From CAUZIZ01 sp965219005 (GTDB taxonomy: Bacteria; Acidobacteriota; UBA6911; RPQK01; JAJDTT01): DNA of 64,000 bases. Positions 33,400 through 42,136 of the stretch are shown here, piece by piece. The stretch lies in NCBI GenBank assembly GCA_965219005.1, contig CBDCMS010000004.1:372001-436000 (forward strand), given 5' to 3'. A program made the translations under genes and the position numbers. Under the pieces are notes generated by a model. That model was not told the DNA's origin and did not search any database. It saw only the letters and a list, made by a program, of their open reading frames with translations. Position 1 is the first letter of the stretch. Each line of letters starts with the position of its first letter.

Positions 33400-35271
33400 T
33401 CAATCGCGCCTTGCACGGGAGCGCCTCCCGGAAAGCAGGCTCGCAAGACCAGCCGAGAGGAGAGTCACCAGCCAGGCGCTGGGCAGGACCCACATCCACG
33501 AGATAGCCTTGACTTTGATCAGAATCCGGTGGGCTCCGATGCCGATCACGTCGTCAGGACTCACTGGACTTCGAGTCACTGTCTGGTCATTCAGGCGTGT
33601 CTCGGCCGTGCCGTCACTCTCCAGCTGCCACCCTTTCTCGGTCATCCGGATCACGGCGTGGCGGGCGGCCACGCCATCGCCGGACAGGGCGAAGCGATTG
33701 GTCTGGGAGTCGGATCCGATGGTGTTGCTCTCCTCCCGGGACGGTTCCCAACGCAGCGTCTGGGCCGCAGCCGGCTCCTTTACGTACAGAAAGATGTCCG
33801 GGTGATCCTGGAACCAGGTTGCCAGAGACATATAGAAACCGACCGCCACACCCAGGAGCGCCGACACGATCATCATTCCTCCCGTGCAGCGGATTCTCAA
33901 GAAGGCTGCGAAGAAGAGGCCTCCCAACGCACCGGTGATATAGCTGCTGTTCCGCACCGTGAGGTCGAAGAGGTTGCCCCGGGTCTCCTCGGGAATCCTG
34001 TCGAGGCAGAGGCAGAAGATCACCGCAAACATTCCGGCGCACACCGTGATCAGGCGGGCCAGCTTGAGTTCGCCGGCGGCGCTCATGGCCTTCTTCCGAA
34101 GACGACGGAAAAAGTCCACCGTCAGGACCGTGGCTACGCCATGCATTCCCGAGTCGAGGCTCGACATGGCCGCCGAAAACAGGGCCGCCACTACCAGACC
34201 GGCCAAGCCTCGGGGCAAGCCGTGGGCGATGAAGTGAGGAAAGACCTGGTCCGGAGTGCCAGGAAGCTGCGCTCTATAATAGGAGTAGAGGGCCATCCCG
34301 GCGAGTGCCAGCGAAATCGCGACACCCAAGTCGGCCCCCAGATTGGAGAGGAAAGAACGCCGCGCCGCCGGGACCGAGCCGGTGGTCAGGTATCGCTGAA
34401 TGGCCACTTGATCCGAACCGGCGGCGCAGATCCACCAGAAGAGGGTGTAGATGGCCATCCCCCCGAGACTGACCCGCACGTAGGGATCGAAGGCGAAGAA
34501 AGGTTGTGGCTCCCTTTCGGCCTGCATCACGTCGTGGAACCAGGTGACGGGACCAGTCCCGGTTTCGGCGAACACGAAGCCGATGGTGAACAGGAGACCG
34601 GCGAGGAGGATAAAATACTGGGCCACATCGGTCCAGATGACTGCCCGCATCCCCCCCATGGTGGTGTAGACGATAGCGATGGCGCCGATACCCAGCACGA
34701 TCCAGACGAAGGACTGTCCCGTCATCCGGGCCATAGCAAACGAGGCCGTATACACGATCATACCCATCCAGAACAGACGCCTGAGGATGAACAGTATCGA
34801 CGCGAAGAGGCGGGTCTTCAGCCCGTACATCTCCTCCAGGTACTCGTAGGCGCTGGTGAAGCGCTTACCCATGAAGAAGGGAATAAAGAGCAAGATGACC
34901 AGGGCGATGGTGAAGGGAAGGTGCATGTAGGCGCCCCAGATCCCTAGGCCGTTCTTGATGACTTCGCCCGGCTTGGACAGGTAGCTGACCGAGGACAGGA
35001 GCGTGGCGAACAGGCTCAGGCCCACCAGGAACCAGGGCATGCGGCGCCCGGCCATGAAGTACTCCTCCGTCGATTTCTGCTGCTTGCTGAAGCGGTACCC
35101 CAGCACCAGAACGGCGAGGAAGTAGACGAACACGGCCCAGTAATCTATCGCCTCCAGGCCTTCGAATCTGTCCAGACGCTCTGCTGCGGTGGCAACGAAC
35201 ATGATGAGTACAGGAACCCGCCAGGCTTGGAGCCGAGGTTCAACGCTCGGCTCAACTAGCGGGAAGGCCAT
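33400..35271 (-). CDS. Sodium:solute symporter (SSS) with inserted FHA-like domain
   Basis: The 623-residue protein has about 13 membrane helices. SSS hallmarks: STEEYFMAGRRMPWFLVGLS (helix 2), YTTMGGMRAVIWTDVAQYF (helix 6), DQVAIQRYLTTGSVPAARRS, and AALFSAAMSSLDSGMHGVAT (helix 9). Between the last two helices, residues ~505-587, lies an FHA-like beta domain: NTIGSDSQTNRFALS, VAARHAVIRM, GWQL, TRLNDQTV, DDVIGIGAHRILI. The usual phosphothreonine-binding Arg and Ser are replaced, while the His remains. A final helix (WMWVLPSAWLVTLLSAGLAS) follows. Counting from an outside N-terminus as in PutP places the insert outside; the side is not certain. Likely imports a product of the propeller enzymes. 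Confidence 0.85.
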   Translation of the reverse strand: MAFPLVEPSVEPRLQAWRVPVLIMFVATAAERLDRFEGLEAIDYWAVFVYFLAVLVLGYRFSKQQKSTEEYFMAGRRMPWFLVGLSLFATLLSSVSYLSKPGEVIKNGLGIWGAYMHLPFTIALVILLFIPFFMGKRFTSAYEYLEEMYGLKTRLFASILFILRRLFWMGMIVYTASFAMARMTGQSFVWIVLGIGAIAIVYTTMGGMRAVIWTDVAQYFILLAGLLFTIGFVFAETGTGPVTWFHDVMQAEREPQPFFAFDPYVRVSLGGMAIYTLFWWICAAGSDQVAIQRYLTTGSVPAARRSFLSNLGADLGVAISLALAGMALYSYYRAQLPGTPDQVFPHFIAHGLPRGLAGLVVAALFSAAMSSLDSGMHGVATVLTVDFFRRLRKKAMSAAGELKLARLITVCAGMFAVIFCLCLDRIPEETRGNLFDLTVRNSSYITGALGGLFFAAFLRIRCTGGMMIVSALLGVAVGFYMSLATWFQDHPDIFLYVKEPAAAQTLRWEPSREESNTIGSDSQTNRFALSGDGVAARHAVIRMTEKGWQLESDGTAETRLNDQTVTRSPVSPDDVIGIGAHRILIKVKAISWMWVLPSAWLVTLLSAGLASLLSGRRSRARRD

Positions 35272-35306
35272 CGAGGGTCGCCAGAACGGGCGCAGCCAGG
35301 AGGGCC

Positions 35307-37111
35307 CTAATCTCGCCCTATCTTCAACTGTCCAGCTTTGGCTCGAATAAGACCGAGCCTGTTCTCCACCGGGACGAGCTTGGAGCCATCCGGCGTTGCC
35401 CGCACCACGTGGGCGAACTCATAGACGTCAAAGCCGGCGAAGCGATCGTCGTGGAAGACGCTCTCCAAGTCAGAAACGTACTCCTCGATCCCGACCGGTA
35501 GCTTTACATAACGGTTCAGATACACCGGCAAGCCCAACTCTTGTGTCAAGTTGAGCGCTTCTTCCACCACCGGGTCCGCCAGTGCCCTCGGTAGGCGACA
35601 GCGGTGTACCTGGCCTGGGGGGTCCTCTAACGCCTCGAACCAACTGGTACGCAAAGTAATTCCGTCGACCAGTCCTTCTCTGAGCCACGTTTTCCAATCG
35701 AAGTGGATGTTGGCTGGGAAACCCATCAACTGGCCAGGGCAGGGCTCAGGCCGAAAAGCTTCGGTATGCAGGTGAACTTGCATCTTTTTCCCGGCCTGGC
35801 GGAGACGCCGGCTGGTTTCGCGCACGAAGGAGGTGTAGTGTTCACCTCGTATTTGGGCCAGACGCTGTAAATCGGCGTTGTCCTCCAGAGGGTCCGACCC
35901 AAATCGCTGGCGGTATTCCGCCAGGACCGGCTCGTTGAAACCATAGGCATGCGGTTCGTCGGTATAAGTTCCGTGGGCGAGACACGCAGGTCAATGCCAT
36001 CGACACCGGCCTCAATCAGCCGATCGACCCAGCCAGACCAGAGCTTCCGGACCTCCGGATAGGCTTCACAGGCCGCAACCAGATGCTCATTCTTACCCTT
36101 GGCAAAGGCAATTGCTCCACCGCTCACAAACCGAGTCCACCAGGGGCCCTCTTTGGTCGAGGAGTTATCGACGTCCAGGTCCACTTGAAGAGGTCCTAAT
36201 CCGGAGTCAAACGCCAATCCAGAGCGGCGAAAATCACGGGGGGAGTCCCTCACTATGGCGCTGCGGGTAGCGACTACGATGGGAAGCGTTTCCGGACCGG
36301 GCCCGTAGACCTCCAGCATCCCCAAAGCGGTGTTGCGGAAATCGCCTTTCTCGTCCTTGAAGTTCGTGGTGATCAGGATGTACGGATCGGTCAAATGGAG
36401 CCCTTCCAGAGTTAGGGTCCGCACCGCTGCCCCCTGGGCGGTTACCAGGTCACCGTAGTAGTCGCGCACTTCCCGAGGAGCCGGTTCGACTTTTTCCTTG
36501 AGAGTGAAGGCCACATCCCGCTGTTGGTAGCGGTAGTTGTTCAGGCTTGTCCAGATCTCGAGGTTTTCTCTCCGGATCCGTGTTGGTGAATCATCTTTCT
36601 TCAACAAGCGGATCTTTTGCACCGGCACGGATTGCAGGTCAGGTAGGGCTTTCAGGGGGCGGCGACGAATCCGCGTGTAGGGATGGCGCTCCACGAAGGG
36701 GATGGCCTGCACCGGCGTGTCTCCAATGCGCTTGATTGCGGTAGCCTTTGCTTGTGGAGAGCCCTCGGGATAGGCTCCCCAACTTCCAGTGTGATACGGC
36801 TTGAGCACGGCGTAGAATTCCAAGCCGTGTTTGTGAGCGCTGGGAACAGCAGCCTTGAGAGGCTCGCCGATTGCGCTAAGGGTCTTGGTGCCATATTTCA
36901 TCCGCTGGAATATGGTCCCGGCCCAATACGAGTCTGGATCGATGTCGTAGTAATAGAGCCAGTAGATGCGCCTGACGCCCATGCTTCTGAGCTGGAGCAT
37001 CATTTCGTCCAGCAACTTGAAGCTGTAGAGACCGTATGTCACGTCGTCGGGAAAATCCACGGTGGCAGACAGAAGAAAAGAAGACTGTCTGTTACGAGAA
37101 GTGGTCAGCAT
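35307..37111 (-). pseudogene. TIM-barrel glycosidase-like protein, frameshifted
   Basis: Starts at ATG 37111 behind a purine-rich GGGGGGAAAGAG site (MLTTSRNRQSSFLLSATVDF). Barrel-like stretches include MGVRRIYWLYYYDIDPDSYW, KHGLEFYAVLKPYHTG and RLIEAGVDGIDLRVS. At about 35974-35979 one base is missing or extra: the family-like continuation HGTYTDEPHAYGFNEPVLAE is in the next frame and runs on through KKMQVHLHTEAFRPEP to a stop at 35307. The intact product would be about 600 residues. I know no exact family; it resembles GHL-type barrels. It may be a sequencing indel. Confidence 0.65.
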
Positions 37112-37255
37112 GGCTCTTTCCCCCCTTTGCAATGACTGGGGTCGCGCTAGCGGGCATCGACGCTTTGACCAGCCAATCGGCGAGACATTTTCTCGCAGCA
37201 TGGGACATCAAGTCTATATACATTGTCTACGAGGATTGACTCAAGGCTGTTGACC

Positions 37256-37426
37256 AGGGAAGACGGCTCCCTCTCCACTCGTTCAGGGGCACGATGGAGC
37301 CCGAACGATCTCCCCGGCTTCGCCCTGGAGGAGTCTCCCGTGATCTGGGGGGATGAGATCGAGCAACCAGTGAGGTGGGAGTGGAGTCACGCCCGAGCAA
37401 CATCGGAGCAGCCCGACCGAGCATAA
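37256..37426 (+). pseudogene. C-terminal remnant of a propeller paralogue
   Basis: The frame reads REDGSLS, then LPGFALEESPVIWGDEIEQP, VRWEWSHARATSEQPDRA. This aligns with DEDGSPLPGFSLADSPLIWG and VRWKRSHSQATSDKP in the gene at 6636-8159. A small insertion splits it and the final strands are missing. It is another dead member of the propeller family, about 29 kb away from its best local match. Confidence 0.75.
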
Positions 37427-37569
37427 CACAGCCAGGGCGGATGATTGCGGCGTCGCAGTAGACCAGCGATGAGAAATGCGGGCTAAACGTTCAGATGAAC
37501 TGGTCGGGTACCCTCTCAGATTGTCCACCCTGACTGCCGTAGTCACCGGACAGCTTCAGCCCGGAATCC

Positions 37570-37803
37570 GTGGACAACTTGGCCCGGAACACGCATGAGA
37601 AAGAGCAATTTCCACCCCCTCACCTGCACACGCTGGTCCCCGATGGTGCCTGGGATCACTCAGGAACACTGTACCAGAACTCCCACGTCGACTCCGAGGT
37701 CATGACCTGGCTCTTTGCCGACAAGCTGGACGCCAGCCCGAATCCAAGGAATCCTTTTCTATTCACTACTTCCTCGCCGCCGGGCTCAGGACCTCATCCA
37801 TAG
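37570..37803 (+). pseudogene. Possible IS91-type transposase fragment
   Basis: The frame contains PPPHLHTLVPDGAWDHSGTL followed by a helical stretch (SEVMTWLFADKLDA). HLHTLVPDGVF-like motifs occur in IS91-family rolling-circle transposases. The fragment is short and the rest is absent, so this is a tentative call. Confidence 0.3.
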
Positions 37804-39428
37804 CGGACCCAGACCCTCAGCTCCTCCAGGGAGACTGGTTTAGATGCGTCCCCGGATACGGGCGGCTGGACTGTGACCTGGAAGGTGTTTGCTCCTTTCT
37901 GCAGGTCGTGGGTTTCCCACTCCAACCATCCAGCCCGATCCCCGGTCGCGGCCCGGGGGTGGGGCTGTTTCTGACCATTGAGTCGCCAGGCGATCCGGTC
38001 TGATTCGCTTGCCAGGTCCCAGCGCGTCTGGACCGTGATCCGGGAGGCTTTTTCGGGGCGATCGGCAATCTTCATACCGAGGTCGTGCTGAGCCGAGCCG
38101 GACTGGGTGGTGAAAGACAGCGGTAGCTGCCCCGGCCAAAGCGTTTCGTTCATGTACCCTACCCGCTTACGATCCAGATCGATCTGGTACATCTTGTCCA
38201 TTCCGGCCAATGCGTCGGGATCCCCGATCTCGGAGAGGGACTGAAATCGGGCCGGGTCGAGGAAGTTGAAGGTGTGCAGACCGTCGACGCCCTCGTCCCA
38301 GAGGCGGTATGCGGCTCCCCGGACCGCCTCGACGTGGTCAAAGACATGTTTCCAGCCGAGACCGCCGTAGACCGGAATCCCGTGATCATGTCCCAGCCGG
38401 ATCCACTCTTCCACCGGGAAGGAATAAGGCAGTGAGCCGAAGCCTGCGATCAGGAAATCAACCCAGCCGCGGGCAACCCACTCTTCGACATCGAGGCCAA
38501 CCCCAAGGGCCAGTGACGGGGAGTCCGGCACTCGCATGGACAGGTGAATGGGCCGTCCCCGCTGCTTTGCACGCTCTTCGAGAACCTGATGGACCTGATG
38601 CATGAAATCGGTCATGACCGGCACGTGTCGGCGCTCCTGTCCATACTTGAAGATCAGAGGGTGACGGCACCAGTCCAGTTCGATCCCTTCCAGGTCGTAG
38701 CGGCGAGTCGCCTCTTCGACGACTCCCAGAAGCCGCTGCCTCACTTCGGGATGGGCATAGTCGAAAGCAGGCCAAGAGAAGGAGATCGGCCCCATGGAGC
38801 TGTTTCGGAACTTGTCGATGGTGCGCTCTCCGCCATTGCCCCAGTACTCCAGCAGAGCTGAGTGGGGATGGTCCGTGCTCTCGCCCTTGATCCAGGGTAG
38901 GAAGGTCTCCTGAAATCGGTCTGGATCGATCCTCGACTGAAGCAGCTGTGGGTTTTCCAGCTTGAAGGGCGACCAGTACTGCAGTCCCGGATAGACGGCG
39001 CAGTGGATGTCGTTCATGCGCAGGGAGAAGAAGAACTCCATCCCGTTTTCGTGGGCAAATCGCACCGCATGCTGGACCGGATCCGGTCCAAGCACCTCGA
39101 TGTTCTCCTTCGGGAGATCCCAGTGGGGGATAGTCGTGAATCCGCAGTGGGCCAGGCCGTTCACGTGACTACCTCTAAGGGGCTCCATGCGCATCGACAG
39201 GTACTGCTGGACGGAGTCGTATTTGGAGGGCCACCCCGAGCGGCCCAAACCCTGGGCAACGCCGGCAAGGTCGTCGGCGTCGTTATTCCAGATGATACGA
39301 CGTCTTTTGGGTGGCGCGTCTGAGGGTATCTGGGCCTTTCTGCAGCCGCTTCCCGATAACCCTGGGAGGAGTGTCGTGGCAGCGGCAGCGACGGCTGTTT
39401 TCTTGAGGAATCGTCTTCGGTTTTCCAT
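37794..39428 (-). CDS. Tat-exported TIM-barrel glycosidase-like protein
   Basis: ATG at 39428 opens a twin-arginine leader (MENRRRFLKKTAVAAAATTL). The ~544-residue protein then reads RRRIIWNNDADDLAG, THIPHW-like TTIPHWDLPKENIEVL, HENGMEFFFSLRMNDIH, EGIELDWCRHPLIFKYGQE (putative acidic residue at a barrel strand end), RPIHLSMRVPDSP, and DEGVDGLHTFNFLDP. The last ~120 residues form a beta domain (LGMKIADRPEKASRITVQTR to RVWVRYG), probably carbohydrate binding. The family is glycoside-hydrolase-like; substrate unknown. It lies beside the frameshifted barrel gene and a propeller remnant. Confidence 0.75.
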   Translation of the reverse strand: MENRRRFLKKTAVAAAATTLLPGLSGSGCRKAQIPSDAPPKRRRIIWNNDADDLAGVAQGLGRSGWPSKYDSVQQYLSMRMEPLRGSHVNGLAHCGFTTIPHWDLPKENIEVLGPDPVQHAVRFAHENGMEFFFSLRMNDIHCAVYPGLQYWSPFKLENPQLLQSRIDPDRFQETFLPWIKGESTDHPHSALLEYWGNGGERTIDKFRNSSMGPISFSWPAFDYAHPEVRQRLLGVVEEATRRYDLEGIELDWCRHPLIFKYGQERRHVPVMTDFMHQVHQVLEERAKQRGRPIHLSMRVPDSPSLALGVGLDVEEWVARGWVDFLIAGFGSLPYSFPVEEWIRLGHDHGIPVYGGLGWKHVFDHVEAVRGAAYRLWDEGVDGLHTFNFLDPARFQSLSEIGDPDALAGMDKMYQIDLDRKRVGYMNETLWPGQLPLSFTTQSGSAQHDLGMKIADRPEKASRITVQTRWDLASESDRIAWRLNGQKQPHPRAATGDRAGWLEWETHDLQKGANTFQVTVQPPVSGDASKPVSLEELRVWVRYG

Positions 39429-40112
39429 GGCCCCATGATGCCAAAACTCTGCTGGGCAGTCACGCCCGGACTGCTTCCTGAGGGAGATCCGAAGGGGGAC
39501 ACTGATGCAGGTGCGAGTTGGCTTGCCTAAGGGCAAGAAGAAGACGCTAAAGAAGGTACGAAATTTTGATTTCCAGCAACCGGAACCTCCCAGACAAGTG
39601 TGAGAGCAAAATTCTCAGAACGCCCGAGCTAGCAGCTAGAGTCGCCTCCGCTGGTATGAGGATGTTCCTCCAACAGCGCTTCGGGGGGGTACGGGAGGTG
39701 TCAGGACGACCGCTGGAACACTGATCCTGTCCCGGTATGTCCCGTTAAACTTGCCAGCTCGGCTCGGTCTCGGGACCTTGCAGGCTCGGTTCTTGCGGAG
39801 GACGACAGGAAACCGGGACAGTCAGGGCAAGTCGTGATCTGCGGCTGATCTGATCGCCAGGCTGCCCCGGAAGATGCGGGAGCCGACTTGGAGTGGCATG
39901 GGGGTTCCGTGCATAGTCGTTCCTAACCATTGTACGGCTGCCCAGGCGCGCTGCTGCCCGCGCTGGTCTATCGCGTGAAGCGACATGGCAGCGCGTCGGC
40001 CGAGTGTGTGCGCACGATGAGGTAAGGCAATGGCGATCCCTGGTCGATTAGCCCTGTATGGGGAAGGACGTATCTCCCGCGGTCGGCCACGGGGTTTGGG
40101 TCTGAGAGTCGG
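39429..40112. other. Non-coding stretch without recognised content
   Basis: About 680 bases upstream of the Tat barrel gene. I see no convincing gene, RNA or repeat. Several C/G-rich short frames lack motifs. Given the gene fragments that follow it, this may be eroded coding DNA. Confidence 0.4.
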
Positions 40113-40263
40113 CTAGCCGGCTGCCAATACTTCGGAGAACGGCGTGAAGTTATCCGGCCCGTACCCCGCATCGTAGATGGCGAACTCGATCACGCTGAAG
40201 TCCTGGCGATGCTCCATGATGGCATCTCGGACCAGCTTGGCCACTTCCGAAGCTGGATCGAGA
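40113..40263 (-). pseudogene. Possible macro-domain C-terminal fragment
   Basis: The minus-strand frame reads EVAKLVRDAIMEHRQDF, SVIEFAIYDAGYGPDNFTPF, SEVLAAG, stop. Helix-strand pattern and the VIEFAIYD phrase resemble the last helix and strand of macro-domain (ADP-ribose-binding) proteins. Nothing upstream supports a full gene. Confidence 0.3.
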
Positions 40264-40504
40264 AAATATCCACGGACGGAGGCAATCAGCCCCTATGGGC
40301 GCACAGTGGTAGGGAGCTTTTCTATCGAAAAGGGGAGGAGGTGATGGTCGTCTCCATCCGGACTGAGCCCAAGCTGGACGTGGCCCCCGCCGAAGCGGCT
40401 GTTCACCTAAGCCGAAGCCGACCCACATCAACATCGTCCTGAACTGGTTCGAAGAACTCAAGCGACTGGTGCCGACGGGGAGTAACTGGACCTCCGCATT
40501 GTAG
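40251..40504 (+). pseudogene. C-terminal remnant of a PD40/WD40-like (TolB or kinase) protein
   Basis: Plus-strand frame IEKISTDGGNQPLWAHSGRE, LFYRKGEEVMVVSIRTEP, and after a frame change HINIVLNWFEELKRLVPTGS, stop at 40504. GG.QP.W...GRELFYR followed by VLNWFEELKRLVPT is the characteristic end of PD40-type proteins and Ser/Thr kinases in Acidobacteriota. The propeller bulk is missing and the reading frame is broken. Confidence 0.6.
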
Positions 40505-40506
40505 GG

Positions 40507-40746
40507 TTGCTTGGTGTGCATCGACAGTTTCCTTGGGAAGACAAGACTGAGGCCTCGGTGACCTTCTTTCGTTCGCTGCTGGAACGCGTAGGCAGGAAAG
40601 GCTGGATGCCACTCGGGCTGCACCTGTTGATGGGAGACAACGCATCTCAGAAGTTCGTCAACCTACTCCGCAATCTGGAGCATGACCGGGTGAGAGTGGT
40701 ACAGGCAGTGATGAGACGGATCAACCAAGCAAGGTCCATTCAATAG
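40507..40746 (+). pseudogene. Possible methyltransferase C-terminal fragment
   Basis: The frame FFRSLLERVGRKGWMPLGLH, LLMGDNASQKFVNLLRNLEH, DRVRVVQAVMRR resembles the last part of class I SAM-dependent methyltransferases (GLH..MG..A..K..N..RN). The Rossmann core is absent. A small independent gene cannot be excluded, but no ribosome site was seen. Confidence 0.3.
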
Positions 40747-40779
40747 GGCCACTCCACGACTCTGGATGCGGCCAGAAAC

Positions 40780-41874
40780 TCAACGGTCGGGTAGGCCGGG
40801 ATGGGCGACTGAGCTGACTACCCTCCCCACGATTTCCGACGCCGTCTCAACATCCTCATCGTCGATGCCATGGTGGACGACGAACTTCACGGACTGCTGG
40901 TCCAGGACCGTGACCCCTACCCCGGACTCCAGCGCGCGTTGGACAAAACTGAAGGGGTCTGTGTTGTCGATCTCCACCCTCACGATGTTGGTCTGTACGG
41001 TCTCCATATCGACCCTCAGTCCGGGTAGCTCCGCAAGCCTCTCCGCCAGCATCCGCGCCCTTCGATGGTCTTCGGCCAGGCGGTCGACCATGGTTTCCAG
41101 AGCAACGATCGCAGCCGCGGCAAAGAGCCCCTCCTTGTGGACGGAGTGACAACCCAGCACCCGGTGATTCTGCCGAGAGTGCTGGATGAATTCCTTCGAG
41201 CCGCACAGCATGGCCCCATACGGAGCCCCCAGTCCCTTGTTCAAGCTGAGACTCACCGCATCGATACCTTCGGTCATGGCTCTCAGAGGTACGTCATGCG
41301 CGACGGCCGCATTGAAAAGGCGTGCGCCGTCGACAAACACAGCAGCCTCGTGCCGGTGGGCAAGCTCTCCGACTCTGGCCGTGTAACCGGGAGAAAGGGC
41401 TACCCCTCCCGAGATGTTGTGAGTGTTCTCGAGACAGACCATGGCGGTCCTGGGACGATAAGCGTAGGCCTGTTCCTCGATCGCCGACTCGATGTCCTCA
41501 AGAGCCATCTCGCCGAGCTTGTTACCCCGGATCAAGCGGGGAACCGCCCCAGTATGGGCAGCGATGTTACGATCTTCGACCCACCAGAGGTGGCAGCGAG
41601 CCTCCATGATCACCTGGTCGCCCCGTTGACAATAGCCCATCATTCCGAGCAGGTTGGCAACGCTGGTGGTCGACACCAGCATGGCAGCCTCCTTCCCGGT
41701 GAGATCAGCCGCCATTTCCTCCAGACGGTTCACATAGGGATCTTCCCGCCAGAGAGGCCAGCCGATCTCGGCAGAGCGCATCGCCTCCCACATCGCTTCC
41801 GTTGGTGGGAGAACGAACTCACCTCGTGTGTCGACAATCAGCCTGCGAAGAGGCAAGGAGGCCTGGTTACTCAT
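40780..41874 (-). CDS. ltaE: Low-specificity L-threonine aldolase-like PLP enzyme
   Basis: The start is either 41889 or the Met at 41874 (MSNQASLPLRRLIVDTRGEF); I chose the latter. The fold-type I layout is clear: FVLPPTEAMWEAMRSAEIGW, GKEAAMLVSTTSVANLLGMM, ENTHNISGGVALSP, AAVFVDGARLFNAAVA (cofactor Asp) and SLSLNKGLGAPYGAML with the PLP lysine. About 364 residues, usual length. Threonine aldolases and beta-eliminating lyases share this pattern, so the exact substrate (threonine or another beta-hydroxy amino acid) is open. Confidence 0.85.
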   Translation of the reverse strand: MSNQASLPLRRLIVDTRGEFVLPPTEAMWEAMRSAEIGWPLWREDPYVNRLEEMAADLTGKEAAMLVSTTSVANLLGMMGYCQRGDQVIMEARCHLWWVEDRNIAAHTGAVPRLIRGNKLGEMALEDIESAIEEQAYAYRPRTAMVCLENTHNISGGVALSPGYTARVGELAHRHEAAVFVDGARLFNAAVAHDVPLRAMTEGIDAVSLSLNKGLGAPYGAMLCGSKEFIQHSRQNHRVLGCHSVHKEGLFAAAAIVALETMVDRLAEDHRRARMLAERLAELPGLRVDMETVQTNIVRVEIDNTDPFSFVQRALESGVGVTVLDQQSVKFVVHHGIDDEDVETASEIVGRVVSSVAHPGLPDR

Positions 41875-42136
41875 GGATCGAAGTGTCAAGGAACTACCCT
41901 CCTGGATTCGTGTCTTCAGGGAACAAACAGCGAGAAAGTACCGGAGCGGTATGACTCTTCCCAGTCCGAGGGTATCTGGTCTCGCTGAGTTTGCTCTACC
42001 ACGGCGCAGTCGGCGGGCAGGCGGCTGGCGTTCTTTACGACCCTCCGGGAACCATCCTTCGACTTCGCGCCTGTGCGAGGCCGTTGATCGCCCAACTGAG
42101 GGATGTCAGAACCAGGTTCTCGCAGATGCCTGCATC

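Noticed and set aside
33529..34947. 472-codon plus-strand frame over the symporter
   Set aside because: Charged His/Gly/Glu-rich composition is typical of the antisense of membrane-protein genes; no family motifs.
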